Assembly (NCBI GenBank): GCA_035610835.1
Contig: CM069449.1
Span: forward strand, 60,970,292 to 61,034,291
Source: Ophiura sarsii
Lineage: Eukaryota; Echinodermata; Ophiuroidea; Amphilepidida; Ophiuridae
Length of the DNA: 64,000 bases
Direction of reading: 5' to 3'
Shown here: positions 25,371 to 37,228 of the stretch, one piece after another
Numbering within the stretch: the stretch's first letter is position 1
How the letters are laid out: each line of letters starts with the position of its first letter
Position numbers and translations under genes: made by a program
The notes under the pieces: generated by a model
The model's database searches: none
What the model was told of the DNA's origin: nothing
What the model saw: only the letters and a program-made list of their open reading frames with translations

Positions 25371-26001
25371 TATAGTTACACGCCAAAAACGTCATAGAAA
25401 AAAATGTGTTCGAACACTGACCCTTTTTTGCACCTTGTAATTACCATATAGCATGTGTTATGAATTAGAGTCATGTGAGAAAACCAATTTGTTTATTGTA
25501 GTATGCCAGTTCCCCTTCCACATACCCCCCCCCCCCCCCGCCCGCCCCCCCCCCCCCCCCACCCCATCAATGTTGCCAGGGAACGGGCTGATGGTTGGCA
25601 AGTTAGGTGACTCAACATTGATCAGGGGAAAGGGTATGATTTTACATACAATATTTTCTAAGATTGTAGTTTAGCAGTGACATGTATTCCTAAAAGTAAA
25701 AGCGTGAGTATAATCAAATCACAGAAGTCATCATGCATACTGACAAGAGCGGTTTAAAACAAGAGATTGCGCAAATGTTAGTTGCTAGACAAATAGTTAT
25801 ACTTATAAATGCGCAGTGTGTTATCTGCGCATGATAAAACTCTAGAAAATTCGGTAAGTTGCGAATGAATGAAACATAACAGTTGTACGTATATAGAGTC
25901 AGTGCTTCGAAGCATTGTGTGAAACAACAACTATTTGATTTCATTCGGATTGTTTTCTAAAACATAATCTGGAGATGTGATTGATATTTAAATAAACAAA
26001 A

Positions 26002-26080
26002 ATGTTGTCGAATCATTCATTGAAGTTATGCTGGGTGTTGATCATAAGTTGCTACATCGCTGGAGCTGTGACGCAAAAAG
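26002..26080 (+). CDS. SRCR-SMB-7TM receptor, exon 1: signal peptide
   Basis: ATG at 26002 opens 26 codons (MLSNHSLKLCWVLIISCYIA, then GAVTQK) followed by one base and the donor G|GTAGGA, giving a phase-1 intron. The hydrophobic core LCWVLIISCYIAGA followed by small residues is a standard secretory signal peptide; cleavage after about residue 22 is likely. The next exon with a matching phase on this strand is at 32777, 6.7 kb away. Joining them is inference from phase, strand and the need for a signal peptide; a transcript would settle it. No other ATG-plus-signal exon lies between. The leader upstream is AT-rich, with no recognised TATA box. Confidence 0.7.
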
Positions 26081-26799
26081 GTAGGACTATTAATGAAAAT
26101 ATAAATTAATTTAATACATTTACTTTTTAATTAATCACAAAATATACATTTTGAGTTAAAAAGGATTCTAACTCAAGACGTTTATTCTGATTTTGCGTTA
26201 AACGCGTCACAACGTGCGTTATGAATTACTTCGTAATAGTTGGACGTAAAGTTAACGCCGACAGTGAGAATTGAAATGAAGAGTTTATTTGCTAGTCCAC
26301 AAAGGGTACTTCGGAGAAAATCACGTCATTTTATATGGACATTTTGGGTTGGTTGAGTCACCTAAACTTGGCAACCTCTTCTCAAATGTCACTGAAGACC
26401 GCATATTTTTTTTACCTTGAATCACTTCCAAAAAAATACCATTTTCAAAAACACGCCTTTTGTATAGATTATCACTCAGCTCTGAAATTCCATTTTTGCA
26501 AATATGTCACCCGTATACCACCTTTTAGACAATCCGGTAGACTCCAATCCCATTGACCCTGGTAGTAGTATGATGATGATCGTACTTTTACCCCGCATCA
26601 ATTTCATTGGTCGCTTCCCCGAAACTATTAATCAGATATTGTTTTGACCGGACGACATCGGACATAGGCAAGTTAACAATATCCCAGGTTAAATTATGCT
26701 TAGGTTTTACCGAATACAAACATATTGGGGAATTAATGAATCAGGTGAGAAAATTCGGGAGAAAAATGGGTTACGTTAGGGAGGGAAACACAGAACCGC

Positions 26800-26880
26800 C
26801 TGTGTCGTGGATCGAACCCGCGTCGCAGGCGTAGCCGCATACATGACTTAGAACTGGAATCGGTCACTCACGGCCTTTAG
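26800..26880 (-). other. Possible degenerate tRNA-derived (SINE) fragment
   Basis: On the minus strand GGGTTCGATCC (complement of 26811-26821) matches a pol III B box and is preceded by CGCCTGCGACGC. A good A box is not seen, so this is a weak call. Confidence 0.3.
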
Positions 26881-27064
26881 TACACTGATTCCGAACGGCG
26901 AAGCGAGGTATTCTTTATTACTAAACCATTTTGTAACTTTTAAAATTACATTTTTGAAATGTATCGGAGATAATTACCGGGGTTTGTAGATATTTTATCG
27001 AAATTAAGTAAAACAAAAGTCTAAAATACAATTTAATCGGTAAAAGGTGATTTCGCCCAACGTG

Positions 27065-27433
27065 TTAAAGGTATATTATGTGATCTTTCCAGGGAACGCC
27101 CTCAACATCGAAAAAAAAATTGAAAGCCGATTTTCTTGCAGATTTACATTTCTGATCATAAATCATGCATACATTCCAAGTTACAGGGCGATACGATTCT
27201 TAATTACTTCAAAATCATGGTTTTAGAGTGAAAATAAACTGTCGGAATCCCGACAGTTTATATTTTTCACCCTAAATTCACTCTAAAACCATGATTTTGA
27301 GGTAATTAGGAATCGTATCGCTCTGTAACTTGGAATGTATGTATGATTCATGATCGGAAATGTGAATCTGCAAGAAAATCTACTTTCTAAAAAAAATCAT
27401 CTCTCTGGAAAAGATCACATAATATGCCTTTAA
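27065..27433. mobile_element. TTAA-flanked foldback MITE, copy 2
   Basis: TTAAAGGTATATTATGTGAT at the left and ATCACATAATATGCCTTTAA at the right. Same family as 5135 and 29660. The centre is a strong hairpin, ACTGTCGG-AAT-CCCGACAGT, near 27239-27258. No ORF. Confidence 0.88.
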
Positions 27434-27563
27434 GTAAGAATTATCGATATGATTGGTGAAAGTCGTAATCTTTCCCTAATCGCCGGGTAAAATCTCCTCG
27501 TGTAATTATACAAGATGGCGAGCGTTAGAGAAACCTCAGCCGGTGGGGAGTTCCTCCGGAATA

Positions 27564-28352
27564 GGGGAAGGTGGGGTAATGGCGGACACCTTTTGTCAGA
27601 GAGGTATAACACACATATAATACGTCATATAACAATAAAAATCATGTAAACACAAAGCACTGTGATGGTTCTACCTTTTATCAAGTTTTTATCAACTCAT
27701 CATTTTGAAATTCGAAGCTACGACGCAATAAAAAAAAATGGCGTCGTCCGGCATTACCCCACACTCTGGGGGTAATCCCGGACCGTATTTTTCAATGGCA
27801 GCCCTCTTTTTATTGGAATACAGTATTTCAATGGGAGTTAAAAAATACCATTTTTAAAAGTGTAGCAGAAATCAAAGAACAATGTCACATATTTATATGG
27901 TCAACAACTATTACCGATTTATGATGTTAAATTGACCACGCCCATATTGGTTACCATGGAAACGGTACATGTCCGGGATTACCCCAATCCATGTACAATG
28001 TATGGGCACATCCTCTCTTATTATTATGCTCATCATTGTGACTCCGAATTCATTTCTTTTTTATCAGAAGGTATCATACATTAAATAAAAAAATAATAAG
28101 ACTTTGTTTTCCTTGATGTAGAAATACCAGTTTCAAAGAGAAAGTAATGCACCAAAATATCAACTTGCCCAAAAAGTGATTTTTGTAATTCTCGCGAGAA
28201 TTTGCGAGACAACCATCCCATTTAGGTTCTGTGTGATTTCAATGGAGAGGCACCTAACATCATAGGGTGGCAAAATACCACCTTCTTTCACCTGCCTTTA
28301 GATACAGCCCTGTCCGCGATTACCCCGCGTCCGCCATTACCCCACCTTCCCC
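27564..28352. mobile_element. 789-bp inserted element with perfect 24-bp TIRs, TA target
   Basis: Left TIR GGGGAAGGTGGGGTAATGGC(GGAC) is the exact complement of the right end. TA flanks both sides (27562-27563, 28353-28354) and is present once in the uninterrupted arm, which defines the target duplication. Internal ATTACCCC motifs recur. No transposase frame. Confidence 0.88.
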
Positions 28353-28642
28353 TACATTGACCAATTTGAAGGTAAGGAAGTAGTATATCTTTCCACTTTT
28401 GGTAATGCCTTTATGTCCTTGTTTTCATGATGTTATTGAAGTCATCTGAAAATCATAAGTTTTGAGAGATTCACAGAAAAAAGTAAAACTTGTGTTGGCA
28501 CCGAGCGTCGTACTCGGGGTCGTACTACACCGTGCATGCGTTGCGTTTGCATGCATCATTTCATAGCGGCTCATTTGTACATGTGGCCATGTGAAACGTG
28601 ATTAGGGCGTATGTAGTATGTACATAGGTCAAAATGCAACGA

Positions 28643-28836
<194 letters not shown>

Positions 28837-28965
28837 TAACTTATGATTTTCAGATGACTTCAATAACATCATGAAAACAAGGACATAAAGGCATTACCAA
28901 CAGTGGAAAGATATACTACTTCCTTACCTTCAAATTTGTCTATGTATTCCGGAGGAACTCCCCAG

Positions 28966-29160
28966 CAATTGTGTAAACAATTGCCTAAAAAATACATCCA
29001 AATTCGGTCAAAAATACCCGGTGATTGTGTAAACAATTATCTTAAACTTACATGCAAATTCAGTAAAAAATACCCAGTCATTGTGTAAACAATCACCTTA
29101 AACCTACATTCAAATTCAGTAAAAAATACCTAGTCATTTTGTAAATATTTACTAAAAAAT
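28966..29160. repeat. Four 56-bp tandem units
   Basis: ATTGTGTAAACAAT recurs at about 28968, 29024 and 29080, with a decayed fourth at 29136. Each is followed by AAATTC-G-TAAAAAATACC. The following 29160-29440 is rich in TAAAATTTTAC-type palindromes. Confidence 0.85.
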
Positions 29161-29659
29161 TAAGCAAAATTTCCCATAATGTTGTGGGTTTTTTACATAA
29201 TATGTGGTAAAATATTACAAAGCATTTACGTAAAAAAAAATGCGTAACTAGTTAAGTAAAATTTATACCTAGCCACTGTGCAAAATAAATACCGAGTAAA
29301 ATTGCATTTTTATACATAATAGTTTGGATTTTTTTACCAAACAGAGTTTATGTAAAATTTTACCAAATTGTTTTGGTGTTCTATACGTGCTTCAAAATTA
29401 TGTAAAATTTTACATAACTTAGGTAAAAATTTCTGTGAGTGTACATGTAGTATTTGTTTACACTTTAGTTTCGCTGGGGTAAGTTACATCTCTCACGGTT
29501 TGGGATGAAATATTGTCGTGATGCATCGTTTTGGAATCTTGTAATACAAATTCAACTTGTCAAAATTCAAGGCATTGATAAAATTGAAGTGTTCGTTCAC
29601 TATTTGAAAAATGACAATTTCAAAAATAACACATAAGCCAGTCGAGTGTGTAAAAGGTA

Positions 29660-30044
29660 TTAAAGGCATATTATGTGATCTTTTCCAGAGAGCGCCCTCT
29701 ATTCATGATTTCTTTTTTAGAAAGTAGATTTTTCTTGCAAATTTACATTTCTGATCATAAATCGTACATACATTCCAAAATACAGAGCGATACGATTCCT
29801 AATTACCTCAAAATCATGGTTTTAGAGTGAATTTAGAGTGAAAATATAAACTGTCGTGTTATCCCGACAGTTTATTTTCACTCTAAAACCATGATTTTGA
29901 AGTAATTAAGAATCGTATCGCCCTGTAACTTGGAATGTATGTACGATTTATGATCAGAAATGTAAATCTGCAAGAAAATCTGCTTTCAATTTTTTTTTCG
30001 ATGTTGAGGGCGTTCCCTGGAAAGATCACATACTACACCTTTAA
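29660..30044. mobile_element. TTAA-flanked foldback MITE, copy 3
   Basis: TTAAAGGCATATTATGTGAT at the left and GATCACATACTACACCTTTAA-type right end (last base 30044). The central hairpin is ACTGTCG...CCCGACAGT. The region 30045-31250 has no recognised exon. Confidence 0.88.
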
Positions 30045-31262
30045 CATTTTACACAAAATGGACACAAATAAAGAATTAACACCTACGTTCCTACTCTCAC
30101 GGTGTGGGATGAAATAATGTGGTTTCAAGATTCAATTCAGTATTTATTTTCCATCATATCAACATAGACAAAATACAATGACAATTTAACAAGTAAAGTG
30201 TGAATCTTAAAATCAATGATACAATGATAATTCAAATTTCAAGACAAACTTTATTTACCATCATCTGGTTTTAATCATCAAGGAGACCACCAAACAGACA
30301 AAGCAAGTTACTGTGATGAGGAAAAGGGAACCAGTTATCACATTAAAGATGAGATATTAATTCAATTAATCAATTGATAAGTATATTCAAATGTATTACG
30401 GTTATTTATTTAAATAACCTTTTTATATAACTAAGATGTGTTGATCAAAATAAATGGTTAATTAATAAATTAATATGATTATTTGAATCAAATCGTATTG
30501 ATAAATATGAACAAGCAAGTAAGTAAATAAATAAATAAATCAGCAAGGCTTTGGTAAAATTGAAGAGTTCGTTTACGATTCGACAATTCTTTTAAATTTC
30601 AAATATATCACAGAAACTAGTCGCGGGTGTAAAAGGTATATCAAAATACTTAAGAAAAAACAACTCTTTGTAAGTACGTGCTGCAAATGAAGCATGTCGT
30701 GAATGAGGAGTAAAGACAGTTGCGAAACAATGACATCTATTAGAAATTTACTTACAATGTACTAGTAAGATTTGCAAACAAACCTTGACACATCACTATG
30801 ACAGGTGTCATTCAATTATTTACGTATACGAGTCATAAACGTCATCAAACACTAAGCTTTGACAGATCATCTTTGGTGTGATAGATGAGTCTTCAAAATC
30901 AGAAACATCGTGAAGTGTCCAAAGCGAACAAACCCTACCTTGTACTCTGATGAATAATCATCATTTACATAAATTACGACAGAAATAGCCGTGCTGAAGT
31001 GTGTATCTGATGGATTTTACTGACACATTTTGTTAGAGAAATACTTACCACTATATAGTTTTATAGATCTACAAACAGTAAGTTTAAATCTCACGAGTCT
31101 TGCTACTCAAGTTACACATCGTGGATGTATGATGTTTTTTTGGGGGAAATGAGATATGCAGAAATTCATATTGTGCATGTAAAACTCTAGATACTCGCAA
31201 CATGTTGGGTCAAAAAAAGAGATAGTGATATGCCACGTGAATTTCATACGACGGTATGAGAG

Positions 31263-31592
31263 CGTGTGTGGTCTAGCGGATAGATCGCAGGTCTCACGAT
31301 ACAAAGGTTGTGAGTTCGAGCCCCGCTACGGCCAACATGTTTGTATCCTTAGGCAAGGTACTTAGTCTCAATTGCCTCGTGGTTCAGAAGTCACGTAGAA
31401 ATGGTGGTCTCGTGCATCAGAAGAGCAAAATCCGAGCACGTTAAAGGTCACAGACTCCTTCGTAAAGAGTAGGGGATCATCCTTTTCTGTGTATACAAAA
31501 ACTCATGTCCCTAGGTTTCGTTAATGCCCGAGGTAGGGCGCTGTGTACAGTATAACAGTATGTATGACAAAACTAGCAGTAGCAGTAGTAGT
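31263..31592 (+). mobile_element. tRNA-derived SINE
   Basis: The head has an A-box-like TGGTCTAGCGGA (31269-31280) and a B-box-like GAGTTCGAGCC (31312-31322), about 40 bp apart. It resembles a tRNA gene but the stems are degenerate. A body follows with AGGCAAGGTACTTAGTCTC, a block shared by many deuterostome SINEs (GGCAAGGCACTT). The tail is an AGCAGTAGCAGTAGTAG repeat ending at 31591. It lies in intron 1 of the receptor gene, in the same orientation. Confidence 0.75.
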
Positions 31593-31854
31593 GTGAACGA
31601 GGTAGAGTCGTGAATATGATGAGTGTTAGAGAAAAGCATTACATTGGAGTTGAATGAAGTTTTATCCCACTTCTGTCACCATATTTGTATCTCCTGGGCT
31701 CCGTTATAACACCTATAGACTCATTTATGATCCACATATTTAATATCATTGTTCATTCTACTCCATTGTAATACCGGCTGCATGTATAATATAATGTGGG
31801 TTGCCGGTTTCATTATATAAACATAAACTGTTGCCCCAATGTAATGCTTTACTC

Positions 31855-32515
31855 TTACAATGAGTGTTTGTTTATGCACCTGTCAGTTATATGACGCACT
31901 ATACGACCCCCGGGAGAGGTGCGTCATGGGTGCGTCTTTTTTGACGCTGAAGTACGTCATGGGTAGCCCTTGGTTCATTACAATGTTGACGAATCAGTGC
32001 GTCAATGACAGTCCCTTTACCTGGGTGCGTCACAGGGTACGTCAGCATGTGTACAACAAAATGCGAACATAATATTCTACAATGTAGGTCCTACTCACCA
32101 CCAACCAGGCTTTATTTTTTAGATATGCAAATCCCTAAATGCAAAAATCACTATTCCGATAATCTCACCGCATGTTCAGTGCAAAAAAATGCGTACGGAA
32201 AATCACCCGATCGCCATTCTGACCTTTTAAATACCCATATCGGAAAAAACCCGGATGATGGTACTCACGTACCCTAGACCAACTCTCAATTTTGACAAAA
32301 CTGTATGACGGTGGGTAATGCGTCATTTGAGACAGCCAAGGATCCCCGTCAGGATCCATCAATGGTACGTCACAAATTTGATTAAGGGTACCGTCATTGT
32401 ATGGCAAAGGTCCGTCACATTGGTGACACATGGGTGCGTCGGCAAAGTGACGCACCATTCCAGGGGGTTGTACAAGTGCATTACGTGAACGTAAACAAAT
32501 ACTCATCATATTCAC
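31855..32515. repeat. Imperfect foldback rich in GyrCGTCA motifs
   Basis: TACGACCCCCGGGAGAGGTG (about 31901) is mirrored near 32450-32475, and GAGTGTTTGTTTA by TAAACAAATACTC. About a dozen TGCGTCA/TACGTCA words lie in the two arms. Frames of 126 aa (minus) and 90 aa (plus) are by-products. The next 32516-32776 leads to exon 2. Confidence 0.55.
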
Positions 32516-32776
32516 ACTTCTACTCCGTGGCTCTACCACGACCATAACTCATAGCAGCACTCCAGTATGGCCTGGCGAAGAACCATGATCTGTCCGAAAA
32601 TGTGCTCCTCCTCCTACTCATTTAGGATCAAAATTATGTGCACTTGTATAATTATATTGTGCATGGATTATGTCTTTGTATCTATCCTCGAATGTCCCCG
32701 AGAGTGTAATCGTGGGTCAACTAATGAATAGAAAGCATTTTAATTGTGAATTATGAATTCTTCCTGTCTTCTCTAG

Positions 32777-33136
32777 CTTTGGATGGACATAATATTACCG
32801 ATGTCTATCTTTCACGAAACGCACGGCTAACAGGGGCAAATTCAAAATTGTTCGGTAATCTTCAAGTACAATATAATCAAAGCTGGTTACCCGTGTGCCA
32901 GGTAATGTGGAACGCTATTACCGTAAGCTATTTGCAGACTTTAATTTGCCCACATGTCAAATTTATGGCCCTGGTGACATCAGATGCAGATCATTATCAA
33001 ACTAATGATGGATATGAGTTTGTGCTAAGTTCTCATGATCGTGCCGACCACGTAAACCTGCTAAGCATTAGAGAACAGAGCTATAATGGACCGTGCAGAG
33101 GTTATAGCCGAAACCTTACTCTTAACTGTCTTTGGG
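32777..33136 (+). CDS. SRCR-SMB-7TM receptor, exon 2: SRCR-like domain 1
   Basis: Acceptor TTCTCTAG ends at 32776 and donor G|GTAAGT starts at 33137. The 360-bp exon is phase 1 at both ends, as usual for extracellular modules. It encodes residues 27-146. ARLTGANSKLFGNLQVQYNQ and SWLPVC correspond to the opening of an SRCR fold (RLxGG..-GxVEV-..W-xVC). The middle has no canonical VCRQLG motif, though late cysteines remain (GPCRGYSRNLTLNC). It is therefore a divergent SRCR-like module rather than a textbook one. SRCR domains bind proteins or microbial ligands in scavenger receptors; no ligand can be inferred here. Confidence 0.75.
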
Positions 33137-33200
33137 GTAAGTTATCAAATTATAATAATGTTGTTTAATAAAGCATAGACGCACAATATGTTAGTATTGA

Positions 33201-33666
33201 TAAAGGCCCTGTCACACCATGGCGTATCACCTGAACGTATGCCAACGTATGCGAAAATATCGGAAATACGTTGGTGTACGCTGATATAAGTTAGGGATAA
33301 GTTAGGGATACGTTGTTTACGTTACGAGCACGCTGTGATACGCTGTGAACATTTGGAACACGTCGAGCCCACGAAAAATTATTGAGCATGTTCAACATTT
33401 CTCGGCGTACTCAACATGCTCAACGTGTGCTAAATACGTTCTGCATGAGTCCCCGGTACGTTCGTGGTACGTTAGACATACGTTGACATACGTTAGACAT
33501 GTTAGAGGTACGTTACTCGTAGGCTATCTAGCATCGATAATAAAAAAACAAAATAGTGCAATTCGTTGGGAAGTTGGACGTTCTTGGACTCTGACAATTT
33601 TCGAGCTATTTTTTGTATACCTCGGCATACGTTTAGACCATACGCCATGGTGTGACAAGGCCTTAA
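33201..33666. mobile_element. GGCCCTGTCACACC foldback family, complete copy 1
   Basis: Element 33204-33663 starts AGGCCCTGTCACACCATGGC and ends GCCATGGTGTGACAAGGCCT, with TAA on both sides (PIF/Harbinger-like 3-bp duplication). The interior has repeated TACGTT words and no transposase. Long frames across it are by-products. Confidence 0.85.
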
Positions 33667-34082
33667 GAGAAACAAATAATAGGAAAAATCTAAAGTTATT
33701 AAAAAAATATAAGCAGGAAGGGCCGCTATTTAAACCAAACATGTGGTGACATTGTCCCCAAACTGTCAAAGTTTTGGACTTTCTCAGTCAAATGGGTATT
33801 GTATGAATTCTAGTCCGTTTGGCATTTACTAAGTAACCTTAGATCAGATTCAGACTTGCAGGCTTCCAAAACCCCCAAGCAATTGGCGCTGATTTTGGAA
33901 CCCGTCAAATAAATAGTATGGTACAAGCAACATCCGGGCCAACGTTGGTGCTAGAAGAAGCTGAACCAAAATAACCGTTAGTACCCCCCCCCCCCCCCCC
34001 CCCCCCCCCAATTACGATGTCTGACAAAGTGAAATACTTCATGTAAATATCGAACGATACTGGGTGTTCAAGTTTTGGACTA

Positions 34083-34680
34083 ACGTACCACGAACGTACA
34101 GGGAACTTATGCAAAACGTATTAAGCACATGTTGAGTACGCCGAGAAAATTTGAACATGCTCAATATTTTCGCAGGCTCGACGTGTTCCAAATTTTCACA
34201 GCGTATCACAGCGTGCTCTTAACGTAAACGATCGTATTCCCAACTTACCCCTTACTTATATCAGCGTACACCAACGTATTTTCGATATTTTCGCATACGT
34301 TCAGGCGATACGCCATGGTGTGACAGGGCCTTTAAGGCATGGGAAAGGCACTGTTGCTAAAGGCCCTGTCACACTATGGCGTATCGCCTGAACGTATGCC
34401 AACGTATGCGAAAATATCGAAAATACGTTGGTGTACGCTGATATAAGTAAGGGGTAATTTGAGGATATGTCATTTACGTTAAGAGCACGCTGTGACACGC
34501 TGTGACAATTTGGAACACGTCGAGTCCGCGAAAAATTATTGAGCATGTTTAAAATTTCTCGGCGTACTCAACGTGTACTTAATACGTTCGGCATAAGTTC
34601 CCGGTACGTTCGTGGTACGTTAGACATACGTTGACATACGCTGACATACGTTAGAGGTACGCATTACGGTTCCGTGCCCT
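34083..34680. mobile_element. Same family, copies 2 and 3 head to head
   Basis: Copy 2 is reversed and truncated (34083-34331). Copy 3 is forward (34361-34670). The intact TIR ends face each other across about 30 bp. Sequence between copy 1 and copy 2 (33667-34082) holds a poly-C run at 33985-34009 and no gene. Confidence 0.8.
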
Positions 34681-34763
34681 GTATAAAATCCAACTTTCTT
34701 GACCACGTCTTTGATGACATATCCAGGGTAATAAATTATCCCCTCCTACACCATTTATCTGAT

Positions 34764-34985
34764 TTATTTTACACCAACTGTGTCTTGCCAGCATGCGTGC
34801 TACCATTTCCACCGCTATCCTAAGCATAGCTCAAGGCTCTTTGGTGTTGGTGTAACTAGAAGCCATATATACTACTTTTGAAAATGTTCTTGTGATAACA
34901 AATTCCAACTTTTAATTTCAATTTGTCATAAAAAACTAGTGCTATATCATATTTTATAAAAACAAATGTTCAAATTTCGAAACAA
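34764..34985. repeat. Interspersed repeat family B, copy 2
   Basis: Aligns with 16704-16925 (shared TGTGTCTTGCCAGC, ATTTCCACCGCTATCC, CAAATTTCGA). It lies inside intron 2 of the receptor. Confidence 0.75.
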
Positions 34986-35199
34986 AAATCACATTATATT
35001 ATCCAAAGAGCAGATTTTGGTTTTAAAAGTAGCCCAAATCTGCGGAAAATCACCACGTGTGGAAATAGTCATGTGGCAATACTGCAGCCCCTCAGGCTTG
35101 TTTCTAGTTCCACCGCTGCCACACTCAAGGTCCCCCAGCATGCGGTAAATGGTGTTGGATGGATCAAACTTGGGCTCAAACCTTACAGGCAACTGGAAT

Positions 35200-35495
35200 G
35201 TAATGGTTACTCGTAAGTTGGTATACGTTGATGTACGTTGCTGAAAATAGCTATCTAGCATTGATAAAAACCAAAATATAGCAATTCGTTGGGAAGTTGG
35301 ACGTTCTTGGACTCTGACAATTTTCGAGTAATTTTGTGTATACGTTGGCATACGTTCAGGCGATACGCCTTGGTGTGACAGGCCCGTATACAATTCGTTG
35401 GGAAGTTGGACGTTCTTGGACTCTGACAATTTTTGAGCTATTTTTTGTATACGTCGGCACACGTTCAGGTCATACGCAATGGTGTGACAGGGCTA
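35200..35495. mobile_element. Same foldback family, right-end fragments 4 and 5
   Basis: Two successive right halves (35200-35385 and 35392-35493) each contain AATTCGTTGGGAAGTTGGAC and end in a GGTGTGACAGG-type TIR. A duplication of the 3' half followed by LINE insertion explains them best. Confidence 0.75.
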
Positions 35496-35787
35496 TTGGG
35501 GTAGTATTGTGTTACATCAATGTGCTGGTCACCCCGCCCGTGGTTGAGCTGCTCATTTTTCATCCTGAGCACAAACTGTTATAAGTCAATTTTTGATGTT
35601 TTCAGTTTAGGCCATGTTTAGCACGTAACCCTTACCGCACTTACTCAGATGCGCACTGGGTGTAGGGGCTAGCAATCCCTGCATCTATACTCTTATTGCT
35701 AGAAATCGTATTGCCAAGCCTCGAAAGAAAACGGACGGATCAAAACGGAAACGACAAAAGCATGCCCAACGACTACGAGAAACGGAA

Positions 35788-36850
35788 TTGCGAATATTGG
35801 AGGTCAACATACGGGGACTTCGGTCAAACATCAGAGAGCTTGCCAATCTTTGCTCGATAAAAAAGCCATCCATTGTCAATGTTGTTGAGACCTTCCTTGA
35901 TGATACTGTGCCTGACGGCGCTGAGTGCATTGCTATTCCTGGATACTCCATATGCTGTCGCAGGGATAGAGAGGCAACCACTGGCGGCATTGCTGTCTAC
36001 TGTTTAGAAGGGATTGCCATACATCACGACCCGGACCCAGGGCAAGATCCAAAAGACTATGAACTCATCTGGTTCACAGTAGCTCTTAAATCTCAAAAGT
36101 TACTGATTGCTGCTGTTTATAGATCTCCTAGTGATAACAGTGATGTCATCGACTACCTGGACCTCAACACTCTTCAAAAAAATGAGCACACTTGGAGCTA
36201 ATTCAGTCATGCTTGTCGGTGACTTCAATGTCCACCATACAGACTGGCTAGGAAGTCGTACTACTGACGCAGCTGGACGCCGCACACTACAATTTGCCAA
36301 CTCTATGGGATTACAACAGATCGTTAAAGAACCCACTCGATTGGATCAAATCTTGGACCTTGTCATGACTGACCTGGCAGCAACTTCAACCACTTCTGCT
36401 AGACTAGGTACTTCAGACCACAACCCTGTGTTAGTGTTCTTAGATGTGCCAGTATACCGGGACAAACCACACAGGAGGAAAGTCTGGAGATATGACAAGG
36501 CTGATTACTGGGGAATGAGAGGTCACCTTGCTTCCACAAACTGGTCAAGTGTATTACAGAAGAAAGATCCTGAAACTGCTTTCTCCAACGTCACTGATAT
36601 CATCTGCGATGCTATGGACTTGTTTATACCTAGTAAAACAGTTACCAAGAGGACTGGAGACAAGGTTTGGTTCAACGACAAATGCCGTAGAGAATCTAGG
36701 AAGAAGCGCCGCCTCTTTAGGAAAGCCAAAAAAGACCAAAATGAAGCCAGCAAGGCAAAGTTCGCTGAAGCTAGACATTCCTACAACCAAGCGGAGAAGC
36801 AAGCCAGGAGAAGCTACAATACTAAACTGAGACAAGACCTAGCAGATTAA
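35788..36850 (+). pseudogene. LINE endonuclease region (frameshifted)
   Basis: The first frame (from about 35788 to 36190) reads ILEVNIRGLRSNIRELANLC and an ETFLDD motif, matching the catalytic Asn and Glu of APE-type endonucleases. Near 36180 the frame shifts by one. The second frame (to 36850) carries VMLVGDFNVHHTDW and TSDHNPVLVF, the GDFN and SDH motifs, then a basic linker (KKRRLFRKAKKDQ). A TAA stop at 36848-36850 and a TAG at 37025-37027 interrupt the linker toward the polymerase. The enzyme nicks target DNA for target-primed reverse transcription. This copy cannot produce a full protein. Confidence 0.88.
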
Positions 36851-37228
36851 TCGCTAGGCAGCAAGAAATGGTGGAGAATCATCAACACCCTGTCCGGAAG
36901 AACAGCTCGTTTCGAGATCCCAGTGATTGAACATCGAAACGTCACCCATATTACAGCAAGGGACAAGGCAGAAGTTTTTTGTCAGACATTTGCAGACAAA
37001 TGTAGACTCCAAGGTGCTGAAGACTAGGCCCCAAATGTCCATCTTTCAACAACCAAATCCTTTTACAAAATAGTTTTTAAGCCCAAGGATGTTCGAAAAC
37101 TATTACAACATCTCAATCCAGATAAAGCTACTGGACCAGACCTGATTCCAACCAAGGTACTCAAAGAATGCTGTGCTGAACTTGCCAGTCCACTCTGCAG
37201 GCTGTTTGATCTCTGCTTCACTCACGGT

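Noticed and set aside
31263..31333. Functional tRNA gene
   Set aside because: A and B boxes are present but the stems are degenerate and a SINE body and tail follow.
32165..32545. 126-codon minus frame before exon 2
   Set aside because: Lies in an imperfect foldback with overlapping plus frames; no motif or splice support.
33345..33749. 134-codon plus frame and similar ones at 34989, 35336 and 39661
   Set aside because: Parts of the GGCCCTGTCACACC foldback family; the same peptides recur from repeat copies.
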